NCBI GenBank assembly: GCA_022410635.1
Contig: JAJVDF010000046.1
Coordinates: 1,388,201-1,452,200, forward strand
Origin: Tretioscincus oriximinensis
Taxonomy: Eukaryota > Chordata > Lepidosauria > Squamata > Gymnophthalmidae
Direction: 5' to 3'
Length of the DNA stretch: 64,000 nucleotides
Shown: piece after piece, positions 1 to 12,420 of the stretch
Layout: each line of letters opens with the position of its first letter
How positions within the stretch are numbered: position 1 is the first letter of the stretch
The notes under the pieces: model-generated
Database searches by the model: none
What the model was told of the DNA's origin: nothing
The model's input: the letters and a program-made list of their open reading frames with translations, nothing else
Position numbers and translations under genes: made by a program

Positions 1-260
1 CCAGTTTGATGTAGTGGTTAAGAGTGTTGGATTCTTATTTAGTAGTCTCCCGGTTCAATTCCCCACTCCTCCATGAAAGCCAGATGGGTGACCTTGGGCC
101 AGTCACAGTTCTTTAGAATTCTCTCAGCCCCACCTAGTTCACAGGGTGTCGGTTGTGGAGAAAGCAACAAAAGCTGAATGTGCCACCCTTTGGTTGGCTG
201 CCCTGAGACCTTTGGGTATGAGGCAGGATATAAATACAAATAAATAATAAATAAAATATG
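1..260 (+). repeat. Sauria-type tRNA-derived SINE
   Basis: The head has an A-box-like TGTAGTGGTTAAG (10-22) and a B-box GGTTCAATTCC (52-62), then GTGACCTTGGGCCAGTCAC, and a tail of TATAAATACAAATAAATAA. This arrangement is that of squamate tRNA-related SINEs. Its left edge may lie outside the window. Confidence 0.7.
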
Positions 261-659
261 TATCTATAAGTTGTCTTGACAAGAGTAGACAGATAATTAG
301 CCAAACTTTCAGTGATGTTTCTTTGAAACTGTGTTCAGTCCACAAGCAGGTTCCTTGTGTTTACCTAGGCCTTCTAGTAATGGAAGATTAGGTAATCACA
401 TGCACAGCAATACTTCCTAGGTGACTTCCACTGTGAATAACGTTTAGGAAGTGAAGTCATGCACATCCATGATGTCCTAAGTAGACATGAATGAAGAAGG
501 GATGAGCTTGTCTGGTGCAAAGAAGATGGCTTATCAAATCAAAACTCAACAGCACTTAATTGTTTGTGGCTGCATCCATAATAGTGTCATCGTGGTTTAT
601 TTGCCACATGTGTGTTGCCCTAAGCATGCAGTAGCTTTCAAATAACTTGTTGTGTTCAT
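261..659. other. unannotated non-coding stretch
   Basis: No gene or recognised repeat. Confidence 0.5.
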
Positions 660-1062
660 TACTTTTTGCTACTTTACCCTCTGCTCCACCAATCTGTATC
701 AGCATCAGCTGTCTCTGAGGGAAGTGATGAAAGTGCCATCAGTACTCATATTGAAAGCTTGCCACTGAAGGAGGATATGATAGGAAGGGCTTTCTCGGTT
801 GTTGCTCCCACTCTATGGAAGTCTTCCCCCCCCCCCTTAGGTGTGTCAGTTACCATCATTGTGTTCATTTAGAAGATTTTTGAAGACGCGCCTCTTTAAC
901 CTGGCCTTTGGTTGAAGAAGTGCCATTTTCTTCCCATCTTCAGCAGTTTCGATATTGTTTTAATATGTCAAATTTGTTGTTTTTATTATTGACTGCCCTG
1001 AGACCTTCAAGTATAGTGAGGTATAAGTATAAATAAATACATTTTTAAAATAAAATAAAACA
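660..1062 (+). repeat. L2-like LINE 3' end
   Basis: GGAAGGGCTTTCTCGGTTGT, CACTCTATGGAAGTC and CTTTAACCTGGCCTTTGGTT correspond to the C-terminal part of L2-type ORF2 (GRAFSVVAPTLW), followed by the GACTGCCCTGAGACCTTCA tail and an AAATAAATA end. Confidence 0.65.
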
Positions 1063-1904
1063 AATTGACAATTGAATTATTATTTCAGTCAATAAGAACA
1101 GTTAAGAAAAATGCACTGCGCACTATTAATAAAACTATGCCTGTGAAACAAAGCATAGTTTAAAGACCACAGGAATAAAGGTTAGATGCCCATCCAATGT
1201 AATGCTGTTTGAAATTCCCCAAGAAATAGTAAGGCATCTATTTGCTGTTCGATTTTAAAAACAGTGTGTCCATTAATACTAAAGACAAGAGATAATGCAA
1301 CAATTCTGTTGTGATCTGTGCTCCTAACAATATGTATTGCAGACAAAACATTACATCTATATTCCCCTGTTGATCCTGCCTGGCCTTTGAATCCCTTAGG
1401 TACCTGACAATATTCTATTCACAGTAATGCAGCCAATAGATGGGTTAGTTTTTACATCCATTTTTTTACTTGAAAGATTGCACTTTATGATACAAACAGC
1501 CATCTTTTAAGGGAAATTAATTAACGTTTATAATCTCTATTGCTCTGTAGAAGTGGATACTGGCACCATTTTTGGGATTTCTATTGTTTGCCTCCTTCTG
1601 CCTTCAAAATATTTTTTCTGTGATGATAAGCTTAATTATATTTTTATCTGTCCTGTGTGAAGGAAATAAGTAGAATTATTTGCCTGCGCTGCCTGGGAAT
1701 ATTTTCACAGGAACCAGAATGAATTAAGCAACCTGATTCTGTGCAGCGCAAATTGAGACCTGAATATTTTCCCTTGGAAAATGAAATGTTTGCTGCCTGT
1801 TTTTATGAAAATAGAAGGAGAATGGGACTTAGAATGACTAACAAATCGTACAACTCACTGGCAGTTCTGCATGACATCAAAATGAAAAATTCCTGATGTC
1901 TAGG
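1063..1904. other. unannotated non-coding stretch
   Basis: Mostly AT-rich unique sequence. 1680-1800 lacks repeat similarity and could be conserved DNA. No gene. Confidence 0.5.
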
Positions 1905-2445
1905 TTAGAACATAAGAGGAGCTGTGCTGAAACGGGCCAGAGTCCATCTAGTCCAGCCTTCTGTCTCACAGTGAGGCCCACCAATTGAACCTAGGCAGTC
2001 TGGAACAGAAGAAGGCAAAATCTTCAACTGTTCTCAATGGCATTTCAGGAATACTGCCTGTTGCTCTATTTTGGAGGCAGTATCAAGACATCCATCCTAC
2101 TAGTTATTTATACCCTTGGTATCCATGAACTTGTATGATCCTCTCTTAAAGCTATCCAANCTGCTAGCTNCCACCACCATCAGCTTCAAGGAATGCACCC
2201 TGGTCCTAGTGTNACGCGATAGAGAAAACCATTTTTCTCTATTCACCTTATCCGTCTTGTGCATGATTTTATATACTTTCAATCAGATCACTTCTCAAAC
2301 ACCANCTTTCGAGCTAAAGGGACCCAGATGTTGCAGGTGGATTTCATAAGGGAGATGCTGTAGCCCCTCAATCATTCTTGTTGTTCTTTTCTGCACCTTC
2401 TCTAGTTCTACAATATCCGTTGTGAGATGTGATGACCAGAATTGT
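1905..2445 (-). repeat. CR1-like LINE 3' end
   Basis: GAACATAAGAGGAGCTGTGC and CCATCTAGTCCAGCCTTCTG are the reverse complement of the LINE tail seen on the plus strand at 59575-60295. The match extends upstream through AGATCACTTCTCAAACACCA and GTGATGACCAGAATTG. The coding frame is destroyed. Confidence 0.7.
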
Positions 2446-4506
2446 TGCTGACTTGTTTTCAATTCCTTTCCTAATTATCCCTAACATTGAATTTGTTTTT
2501 TCGGTAATTAGGTTCTAATTTTATTATGATAGAATTCTAACGCTTTAATCTTTTCTTTTTTAAAAAATGAATTTTTGCATTGTTTTAAAATTATGCAGCC
2601 TGCCAAATAGGTAAAGGGGGAGAAATGAGGCATAGAACCATCAATGATCACATAATTGTGCAGAATAATTGAAATCCTAAGGGTGTGGGCAGACAGGGAT
2701 TTTGCCATTTAGCCTATCACAATGAAGTATCTCATGAATTCCATATTGCTGTCTTCGTTCATCTCAAAATCTGGAAACACATTCCCTGACAAGGGCTGTT
2801 CACTGTTCTTGTCCAGCTTTTGTGTCCGAGATTTCTTGTGATTTGCTACTGTTCTTATTCTGTACCAAAGTAGATTCCCACAAAAATGAATTAAAAGAAT
2901 GCCTGATACCTATCACCAAACCCAAAAAGCAGTAGTTTGATCCATCCATGTTTAATGTTTTTTGTAAAGTTTTATCAAACCTGGATTGGTAGATCATAGT
3001 TTGGTTGGCNGGAAACTACATAAACGATGCCTTCAGATATAAAAAAAAACTATGGATGGAAGATTTATTTTTTTAAAAAAAAAGAGTGGTTTTTTTTTAT
3101 TACACAAAAAATACGCAAAACATTTCTAACTGAATCAAGAAATTTTCAAACCCTGCTTTATGCTTTAAAATTATCTACAATTGAATTAACTTTCATGGTC
3201 CAAAACTGGGATAAATGACAAACCAAGAAGAATTCTATCTTTCTACCCATAAAAAAGAAGGTTTTTAGACAGTCTCTATTGGCTGGTAAAACTGTAAAAA
3301 TGGCCTCAGTATTCCATTGGTTTGGTTTTACATATTCCCACTTTCTTTGGAGGTAATCCATATTAAACTGAAAGTAATTTTTGCTTTGAGCTTAAAAGAA
3401 CCTTTTTTAAAGACTTTATGCTCTAATTTTGTTCTCTTTTCCCATACACAATGGCTGAAGTACTTGAAATTGTGTAAGAAATGCAGGGATTTGTATACTT
3501 TTTTCTGCATTTTGGATCCCCCTATTTTCAAATTCAACCTGCAAAGAGTTACAAAAAAAGTCCAGTCCATTCTCAGGCCTTAAGTATGTTACTTCTTCTT
3601 AAAAACAGTCCCTCTTTTTCAAAAAGATTTGTGGAAAGGCGACTTCAGCAAGTGGCATTTGAACGATAAGCTGCTTTCCTCTCTCTCATCTATACAACTA
3701 TTAGAGAAATCCATGCCTTGAAACGGTACTTGANCTCATTAAATGAGTTCACCATGTATAGAAGTAAAATTTTGCATATGTCTTTGAGGCTAAATTTCAT
3801 GCTATAGGGNTTCTTGGAGCAATTTAATTGTAGTGATTTGCTGAGTCCTTCCCCTCGTCCTTGAAGCTGTTTAACAATCTGATCTGGTGCCTAGAATTAA
3901 AACTGTACTAAGCTTAGCATGTGAGCAAGTTTTCTCTGACAGATTAAAAAAACAAAAACAATGGTTAGCTAATTTAGTGATATTCTACAGTGGTGACAAT
4001 CTTGTTAATTATTATTATTTTTGCATTACTGGTGGTGACCTACTTCTGCTACTGAAAGCCACTGGGTGGCAGGGACAGTCAGTTTAACACAAGCAAGAGG
4101 TTCTGAATGGTTAGTATTTTCAGTGTGCTTCCATCTCCCTCAACCTCCAGATATGATAGAGAGGAGAATAGATTTTGGTTATATCAAACATTACTGCATA
4201 AACCCATCTTCTATTCCCNTGCCATTTCTATATCATTGACCGTTCTTTCTGTGCAATTATTATGACTATTAAAACAAAATCTGGGTGTGTAACTGCAGTT
4301 TAACATATAGTTTGAATACAGCATTAAACTGCAGTAAATAAGTAATAGCATTAAAAAAGAAAAGGCAATAACAAAACACTTCCATAACTGCTGCCAAGAA
4401 AATTATCAGACACCAAATGTCAGGCTCAATTCCAGAGAGCATCTTTTTATAATTACCTCAAATCTTCATAAAAATCAGAGAAATACAATTTAAAGTAGTA
4501 GCTGTA
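2446..4506. other. unannotated non-coding stretch
   Basis: AT-rich with A/T homopolymers around 3040-3110. Short open frames here have no homology I recognise. No gene. Confidence 0.5.
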
Positions 4507-4905
4507 TTAATCTAGATCAGTATTTCTAGCAAAAAGGTCTAGTATCATCGTAGCACAAAGCAGGTGCACAAAATTGTTACTTTCGGGTCCTGCCCCAGAA
4601 GTGACATCATTCCGGACACCATTCCCAGATGCAGAGACCAGAAGTGACATCATTTGTGATGTCACTTCCTGCTGCAGGTGCCATTTCTGGAAGTAGGGGG
4701 CAAAATTGACAACAATGACGTCACTCCTGGCCCTGGCGGAATTCTCATACATTGCTGTATAGGAATTAGCACTTTGTACAAGAGTGGATACTTTGATAAA
4801 GACAGATGAGTTTCTCATACGACTTTCCAACACTGANTAACACCTCAGAGAAAGAGAAGTCAGGGGCATAAGTGTTTGCACTTTGTAGATGAAAAGTACA
4901 TCCAC
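4507..4905. repeat. GTGACATCA-rich hairpin sequence
   Basis: Repeated AGAAGTGACATCAT units, one forming a perfect 12-base-arm hairpin (GAAGTGACATCA, loop TTTG, TGATGTCACTTC, 4641-4668) and a CRE-like TGACGTCA near 4727. The long minus-strand open frame here has no recognised homology and is probably repeat-derived. Confidence 0.4.
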
Positions 4906-4919
4906 ATGTTTTCTTTATA

Positions 4920-4985
4920 CTTTTCTTATACTAGAATGGCAGGANTGCTGCATGGTTTGGTGGCATTCATACCATTCTAGTGTAG
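4920..4985. repeat. short inverted repeat
   Basis: TATACTAGAATGG and CCATTCTAGTGTA face each other about 35 bases apart. A fold-back remnant is possible; the family is unknown. Confidence 0.3.
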
Positions 4986-5604
4986 GAAAAATGTAAAAAA
5001 AGCACATATGCAATTTTTTAAAAAAATCAGGGGAAAGCAACTGTCACAGCACTTTTTTCTAGTCTACAACTAGGCTTAGTCTATGAAAATGTATGCTTCC
5101 AATCTCCCCTTCCCCATTACTCACTAAGGAGTTAATAGATCCCTTTGCTGGAAATAATTTTAATTTTACAAGATCTGTAGAGNGCACCAAAATATTATAG
5201 AGAACATTATCTCTAAAGGGGCAATTATGACTGTACCTTTATAGGCCACATTTTTCTCCATCATGTAGACTTCTTCTAGACACTGATTAAAACTCTATGA
5301 TTCTCCCAATACTTTTCCNTGGNATTCCNAATATAGACCAGGGATATCGAGATATTTTGAAATATCACCATTATGATGTCAGGTTTCTCACAACTGTAAA
5401 GGCTTACTTAGGTCTATTTGTTGCTTCCATAATTATTCCTTCTGAAAATGGGCAGATGTATAGAGAACGGTTGGGTCCAAATTATCATGATGCCTTTTAT
5501 ATATTATGGTCTTTAGAACTGGTAAAAGAAATGAATGAGACTGGAAAGATAAATAAATGAAAAACAGTACCGGGTACTCAAATTTAGTACTTAAAAAAAG
5601 AGTT

Positions 5605-6360
5605 CAGGTGAAATTTTGTTATAAATAATACCATTAAAACAAAATCTCAATGTAACAAGCAAATTAGAAAGTCCCAGCAGAACATCATTGAGAGCAATGT
5701 AAAAATCCCCCCCCCCCCGCTATAATGAACCTCGTTGTAACAAAACCTTTGGTATAATAAACTGATTATTGTGCCCCTGCCTATTCTGCAAGACATTGTT
5801 ATAACAAACTGACTGCAAGAGGGGAGGAGCATTCAGTACAGAGTAAGATTTTTAAANGGACAGCAAAGATTTTCAAATCACCAATGAATGGCGGAATTAA
5901 ATCCTCAGAATCCGATGGATGATTGGGACAATGATTGGGTCCTGTGTAAAAATAAAGACATTTATCCTGGCTAGTTGGAAGGTGGCAGGGGAAAGTCATT
6001 TGCAAGAAAAGGCAGCAAGTTATTTTTACAATGTTTTTGATGTTTATAAGTGTGTTAAGACTGAAAGGATCTAGATTGGCCCCAATGAGCCTCGTTCTGG
6101 GGTGTATGTCAGAATGGGAGCCTGACGTGTGGGGCCTGCCATAGTCTGCACTGGCACGTGGATGCCCAAGCTCTGTCCTGAGATAAGGCTCAATAGGGAT
6201 AGGGTCTTTTGCCATTTTTATGGAGTGTTTACAAGTGTGTTACTGTGATAACTTATTGAAATCATTATTTTGCATTGGTTTCAGTATAACAAAGTTTCAC
6301 TATAACATNCACATTTTTCTGGTCCCTTGGAGTTTGTTATAAGGAGGTTTCACATGTATN
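5605..6360. mobile_element. possible pogo/Tigger-like non-autonomous element
   Basis: The ends GGTGAAATTTTGTTATAA and TTATAAGGAGGTTTCAC are imperfect inverted repeats, with internal GTTATAACAAACTG-like motifs, as in elements whose ends read GTTATAAC. There is no transposase frame. An alternative is a mosaic of unrelated repeats; a GCACTGGCACGTGGATGCCC block at 6149-6168 belongs to the 75-base hairpin family. Confidence 0.35.
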
Positions 6361-7200
6361 ATTAAAAAAGCATAGTTTTAATGAGGCACATAAAAAGACA
6401 TAGGGTNGAAACAGTGGAATAAAGTGACAGGTATTTCAAATTGACGCACATCGTATTAAATGATGACACTTAAACAGTGAATTTGCAAGCTATGAGGAAG
6501 TTAAGGGGTAGAGGGATTAGTCCCCTTCAAGAGCCTGTTACAGAGAAATAGGTAGGGATCAGCTGGGAGATATTTTGCAGGTAAAACACTAGTTGGTGGT
6601 CAGATGCACTTGAGCATTTACAGTGAAAATAACCTATTAGCAAGATGGACATGAATTCTGAAACAATAACAATTCCAAAATTGGAATCTGGTAAGGGGAT
6701 AGAATGGAAGTTGTACAGAAGGTTATTGTAGTGAGATTTTATGCNTGATTGGTGAAATTAAAACTAAAATTTAGATATGGCTGATAATAAAGAAGTAATG
6801 GATGATTATATAAACAAAAATAGTAATAAATGTGGAAAATTNAATTGAAAATTTTCTTTAATTGGTATCTCACTCCCTCCAAACTGATACATGATATGGG
6901 ATAGTGAAAAGGTGCAACAATGCTTTAAGGATGGGGTAACGAAACAATTATGAACTCTTCTTTCAGTCTGCTACTCTAATCCCTGCTCAAACACACATCT
7001 CTCAAAAAGTTGGTATTGAGTACCATAAAATGGTGCAGTCAGTTTTGGGTTGATTACACAGGCACTTCAGTGGCATCTCTGTGCAGTTTTCTTGGCAGAA
7101 ATGGGTTTGGATAGCTGCTTCCAGGAGAGGTTGATGATCAATCCANCAATTCTGTTTTCCATACTACTTACATTGCCGCTGAACTAACGGTTCCTCCCCC
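6361..7200. other. unannotated non-coding stretch
   Basis: AT-rich with several n bases; nothing recognised. Confidence 0.5.
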
Positions 7201-7216
7201 ATGATGATGATGATGG

Positions 7217-7435
7217 TGAAGAAGACAAAGAACTGAGTTTTTATACTCTGCTTTTCTCACTCGAAGGGACTCAAAGTGGCTTACAAACCTGAAGGCTTAC
7301 ATTCTATCTTCTCCACCACACTCTGATGGTACCTATTCATCTACTTGCAAGTGCTCACCTTCGAACAGCTAGGTTGGCTGAAGCTAAGGCCAGCAGAGGG
7401 CGCTTCAACCCTCTTCTCAGCGGACAATATACACT
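7217..7435 (-). repeat. tRNA-derived SINE, minus strand
   Basis: Reads GAGTTTTTATACTCTGCTTT, CGAAGGGACTCAAAGTGGCT and AAGGCTTACATTCTATCTTC, the reverse complement of the SINE at 28157-28460. A GATGAT run precedes it at 7201-7215. Confidence 0.7.
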
Positions 7436-8164
7436 TAGTAGGTTGCATTTTTTCTTTTCTTTTTTGTGCATCCATTCTTACAGCAATAGCATTCAAAAGC
7501 ATTATGCAGTTGGGTGGCCTTCCTCGTGCCCTGGATTACTTCCCTAGGTTTGTATAGCTTAGAATATGCAAGGTGCAGACAATTCCTCTAATTACGTTAT
7601 CTCCTCCTAACTCTCTCTCTCCCTCTCCTGGAATTTAATTCCTTCTTGTTGGAGATTTCCTTTTGTTTCAGAGCTCTTGATGTATAAATCATTCCATTCA
7701 TCCTTATAGTCCGTTTCCCTCCCCCTTTTCTTTAGCTTGTTACTAATTTGTTCTGACTGTTCCTGAGTAGGTAAGCAGTATTAAAATTCTTCCCTTGTTT
7801 TCTCAGATCAAGAAGATCCCAATGAAAGAAGTTAGTTGCCTCTTTCTGCATAGCCCCAAGGCAGAAAGCCTCCTTCAAAGGCATAAAGAGTGTGTGCTTC
7901 ATTAAGGACCATTATACTATAAATATTTCCCATTTTTCCTAAAGAGCATCGTTAAAAGGCAACATCATTTTGCAGGAAACTCCCCAACAAGGCCTATAAT
8001 TCAAACAAAAATGATACATATATTTTATATTATACTATATTATGTGTACTATATATTATACAGGAAACAAAGGAATTCACAGAATTCTGATTTTTCTACA
8101 TATATTGAGGATTATATTAGGATCTATGGCAGACCCTGAGTGGGGCATGCTGTAGTCTGTTTCT
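7436..8164. other. unannotated non-coding stretch
   Basis: Unique-looking. AT-rich TATATTATAC runs near 8020-8060; the piece GATCTATGGCAGACCCTGAG at 8131 may belong to the 75-base hairpin family. No gene. Confidence 0.45.
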
Positions 8165-8370
8165 GGTGTGAATGGCAAGTTCTTATCTCAAAGGGAACCA
8201 GTGGCTTATATAACCTTCTGCTCTATTCACAACAGACATCTTATGAAGTAGGTGGGCTGGAGAAAGCTCTATAAAACTGTGACTAGCCCAAGATCACACA
8301 GCTGGTTTCATGCAGGAGGGCAGAATCAAACTGGGAGACTTCTAGATAGGAATCTGACTAACTAGACTGT
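8165..8370 (-). repeat. Sauria-type SINE, minus strand
   Basis: TGACTAGCCCAAGATCACAC and CAGAATCAAACTGGGAGACT are the complement of the SINE body and B-box region. Confidence 0.6.
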
Positions 8371-8462
8371 TTTGATACTGTTTTAATATGCTAAGTTTGT
8401 ACTGTTGTTTTTGACGTTGGACGCCCTGTCGTGTACAGGGCAGGGTATAAATAAATAAAAAA
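8371..8462 (+). repeat. L2-like LINE tail
   Basis: TTTTGATACTGTTTTAATAT, GGACGCCCTGTCGTGTACAG and GGGTATAAATAAATAAA, the typical 3' tail. Confidence 0.6.
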
Positions 8463-8691
8463 TAACCGGGCAGGCTTTGATTCTATTTTAATCATAATGT
8501 AATTGTGTCATTTAAACCAGAATATTTTAAATACAGTAATAACCAACAGCCTGCTTCACTCCGATTCTACCTATCCATTAAAGCTAATGTGGTTCCAGTT
8601 GAAGACGAGGAGTTTAGCTTCAAAGATTCAAATTCCTACCCAATGATAAAATCTCACTGAGTAAACTGCTGCTCAGCCTAATCTACCCTAC

Positions 8692-8885
8692 AGAACATAA
8701 GAACATAAGAACATAAGAACATAAGAAGAGCCATACTGGATCAGGCCACAGCCCATCTAGTCCAGCATTCTGTGTCACACAGAGGCCCACCAGATGCACC
8801 TGGGCAGTCTGAACAGAGGAAAGCAAAATATGCTCCTGTTCATGACTCCCTGCAAATGGTATTTCAAGAGTCCCAGAGCTGTTGT
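8692..8885 (-). repeat. CR1-like LINE end with octamer repeats
   Basis: Four tandem copies of the octamer AACATAAG, then AGAGCCATACTGGATCAGGC and CCCATCTAGTCCAGCATTCT. Tandem octamers at the 3' end are a CR1-clade trait. Confidence 0.7.
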
Positions 8886-9404
8886 GGGAATAAAATGGAG
8901 CAGAGGATGAAATTCATCTACTCAAATAAACTAGGATGGCCAGATGAAAACGCTGAATTTTTATTCCTTTAGCAATTAAGTTCCCGTTCCTCGTTTATTA
9001 TCTTGTAGCTTTGCGCTGTCTCAGAGAAATCAGGAACCGAATTCTGGCTCAGGGAAAATTGCAATATGGAGATGGTTGGGAGATGGATAATTCACATACC
9101 AATCAAACAGCCTGGTTACACTCCACAGATACTCTAGGTTAGAAAAAGTGGATTGGGGATGAAAACATGATGGCTCCATGGGTACTGGCTGAAATCATGA
9201 GCTTATGGGACTTCATGATTCAAAATCACTAGACTGTATCATTTTTATTAAGAGTATAGAAGTTGGAATTGGATATAAATCACGTAACATAACTGCCTTC
9301 TCTGAGCAGTCGCACACTCTCTTTTGAAGTTGAAATTATGGTCTTCCAAATGCTGCTGACTCACAACATTCACTAGAGCTCTCAGATGTGTATCCTCCAA
9401 TAGC
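8886..9404. other. unannotated non-coding stretch
   Basis: No gene or recognised repeat. Confidence 0.5.
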
Positions 9405-10075
9405 TTTTACTTTACTCTTTGATTTATACCCCACACACTCCACAATTGGGGGCTTATAATACAATACAAACCNTATAATACAAGATAATTATATAAATCC
9501 AATCCAACACAACATGAATTATATAAAACAAATCCAGGAAATATTTAAAAACAAATTACAATAAATAAACCCCCCAATGTACACCAATTCACATCCACAT
9601 GGCAGTATTACAAACAACAGAGGANGCATACCACCCTGAGCTTAGACTGAAGCTAGCCAAAGTCCTGATGGAACAACTCTGCCTTATTGATGTCCGAAAA
9701 CTCAACAGTTCTTGAATTGCTCAAGTACTCATAGAGAGGGTGTTCCTCCAAGTAGGGGTGACGCAATAGAATGCTCTATTTTTGGTGACCGAAAGGCAGG
9801 CCTCACTGACACCAGGAACTTGTAAGATCCATAGATTACCTTAATGTTCTCCTGGGTATATAGAGGGCAAAGCAGACCTGCAAATATGAAGGCCCTAAGA
9901 CATGTAAAGCTTTAAAAGTCACAACCAGCACCTTGAACTGGATCTGGAACTCGATTGGCAACCAGTGCAGTTCCCGTAAAATAGGGGAAATGTGGGCCCT
10001 AGGAGGGGTACCTGTTAACAAATGGGCTGCTGCGTTGTGGACCAATTTCAACCTCTGGATGAGGCCCAAGGGAAG
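9405..10075 (-). repeat. L2-like LINE ORF2 C-terminus, broken
   Basis: The minus-strand frame from 10069 reads LKLVHNAAAHLLTG, ILRELHWLPIEFQIQFKVLV and FKALHVLGPSYLQ, the conserved C-terminal block of L2-type reverse transcriptase ORFs. It breaks after about 75 residues; the 3' UTR runs down to 9405. Confidence 0.75.
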
Positions 10076-10839
10076 GCCGCATTATTCAGTAGCATTCTTC
10101 TTCTTTTTGAACCTACTGTTTATTTATTATTGTTCCAGTTTCATGGTACAAGAAGAATTTTATTTATCCATTTATCTAAACTGTCCTATATCAAAAGGTC
10201 TCAAAGCAATTCTCAATAAAATCTCCTTGCAAATTTGGGTACAAAACAGGGGTGCTTGGAGTCTCCTTAGAAAGGAAACCAACCAATCATCTGAAAACCT
10301 TCTTCATAGTCCAGCTTTTTGTTCCTTTGTGTATTCTTTTTCACTCTATGTACATATACTGCTATGCTGAAGTTTCTACTTCCGAATTATCCAAGATGCA
10401 AAGACGTTTTTCAAATTTGCTTTTCACTACTAGTTTAAAGCTAAATCATCTGAGCTATAGTTTCTCCAAATAGTCCTGGCTCCATCTGCCTGAAGACAGA
10501 TACTTTTCTGAACTCAGCAGGACTTTCCTATCACTAAACATGTGTAGGCTATGGTGTAATTTTTAAACGTATGTTCAGCACTTTGGTGTTTAGTGTAAAG
10601 AAACCCAGTTAATTGGGATATTTGATTTCAAGTAACGGGGTTGAAAGCTGTCACAAGTCATTACTACCTGTTGGTTTCCTAGTGCATAGAGCCACTAATT
10701 GTTTTGAAGGAACAGTGCCAATTGGAGAACAAAAGAATCATAGAAAAATTGTGGATGGCAAGGGGTAGGAGCCATTATGGCCCCGCTTTGAACTCCTGAG
10801 CCAATCTAACCTTGTTATAAGATCTGAGCATATGACAGG

Positions 10840-11275
10840 GCACAATTAGCAAATATCTCAGCTTCCAGAGAAGTTGCAATTCGGAGAGCTCCTTATCAAC
10901 GTGAGCTAATCAAGCAAAGTGGCTTGAAAGGATTGGAAAAGCGATAATGATTTTTTTTCCTTTTTTTTTTTTTGCTTATGGCTTCTAGAGTTGCTTTGAT
11001 CTTCCACCAATTGTTTAACCAGCCTAGACAAAGATGTCACATTCAAAAATCTTGGGAGAGGGGGGAAAAGGTGTGTGTGTGCTCATGATAAAGTAAGCAC
11101 AGGCAAGCAAAAGGCAAGGCTAATTGTGCATTTGAATGATTCCAAATTCCAGCACAACTCCTCACTTCTTTAATCTGCAATTAACAAATGCCAGTCTATC
11201 GCCTTGTGCCTAAATATCCCATCAAAGAGCAATTAGAAGGCTCCCATTCCCATTGGCCCATCGTTTTTGATGTGG
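10840..11275. other. low-repeat stretch upstream of DKK1, candidate regulatory DNA
   Basis: Not matched to any repeat family in the window, and rich in CAATTA/TAATTG-type motifs (GGCTAATTGTGC, CTGCAATTAACAAATG, GAGCAATTAGAAGG). About 3 kb upstream of the promoter. Conservation cannot be tested here. Confidence 0.3.
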
Positions 11276-11439
11276 TAATGGAGGATTTTTTNAAAAATTA
11301 TTTATTTATGGTATATCTGATTCAAACAAGTGTAGAAATTAAACACTGGGTATGTACAATACAGTACATGAAAAAGGCCAATGCCAACGTTTCTATAGTT
11401 TGCTAAATTAGAAAGCGTAAAGATTAGATAGTGTAAAGA

Positions 11440-11725
11440 TAGGTGATATTTATTTATGTACTTATTATTTGCACTTATTCCGCACCCTATACTTGAAGAT
11501 CTCAGGGTGGTCAACAATAAAAACAGCAGTACAAAATTGACATATTAAAAACAGTATCAAAACATTATCTAAATGTAGGAAGAAAAATGGCATTTCTTCA
11601 ACCAAAGGCCAGGTTAAAGACTTGTGTCTTCAAAGGTCTTCTAAAAGAACACGATGAGGGTGACTGATGCACCTCCAGAGGGAGACTATTCCATTGGAGT
11701 ATTGCAAAATAAACTCATGTTTTGC
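11440..11725 (-). repeat. L2-like LINE 3' end
   Basis: CTTCAACCAAAGGCCAGGTT and GTCTTCAAAGGTCTTCTAAA are the complement of the L2 piece at 870-915; also CACCCTATACTTGAAGATCT. Confidence 0.65.
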
Positions 11726-11944
11726 TTGCATACTCAGTTGATCAACACCTTCTTTCCCCTTCTTTCCCCTTCTTTCCACAGATGTAAGCATTTTATGTTT
11801 GTTTGCAATACACATTTATATCCATTTTCTTCTCCTCCATCTTGGCTACCCAGGTAGGTAGTTTCTGGCAAGGACAGGGCTGGTACCACCTTGAAGACTA
11901 ATGAGAAAAATGTAAGCAATATGAGCTACTCCATTGATAAAAGA

Positions 11945-12190
11945 AGTGACATGAGGAGCCCTGTGAATGGGGCCAGAGCCCATCTAATCCAGCATACTGT
12001 CTCACGCAGTCTACCAATTGCAGCTGGGCTGTCTCAAGCAGAAGGCAAAACCTTTGCCTCTTCTCAACTCCCTGCAAATGATATTCCAGGATTATTGCAT
12101 GTGGCTCCATCCTGGAGTCGGCATCAAGGCATCCTAGTAGCAATTGAAACACTTGGCTTCCATGAATTTGTCTAGTCCTATCTTAAAGCT
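11945..12190 (-). repeat. CR1-like LINE end
   Basis: GGGGCCAGAGCCCATCTAAT, CTGTCTCACGCAG and GGCATCAAGGCATCCTAGTA match the minus-strand CR1-like copies elsewhere. Confidence 0.65.
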
Positions 12191-12249
12191 TAGATTGATC
12201 TGCAAACATACAAGCCTCCATGCTTCCAATCTTTTCCTTCAAGGTGGGC

Positions 12250-12420
12250 TTGNAGCAATTAGAGACTTAGAGGAAAGTAGGTGGCATGAACGTTCATAAA
12301 CATGACTAGTAGTCATCTGTTTCTTCAGATGCTAGGGGACCACTGTCAGGGGCAGGCTTTTATAAGAAACTGAATGTAGGATAACAAAGGGCATGTAATT
12401 GTGGTTGAGGGGATTAATGT
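12250..12420. repeat. degraded hairpin-family copy
   Basis: Contains GTTTCTTCAGATGCTAGGGG, CCACTGTCAGGGGCAGGCTT and ATAAGAAACTGAATGTAGGA, matching the arm of the element at 34135 in order but with many changes. Confidence 0.45.

Noticed and set aside
4507..4905. 132-codon open frame as a gene
   Set aside because: Lies over hairpin repeat sequence; no homology or start context.
8692..8727. CRISPR-like direct repeats
   Set aside because: Octamer AACATAAG repeats without spacers, the normal 3' end of a CR1-type LINE.
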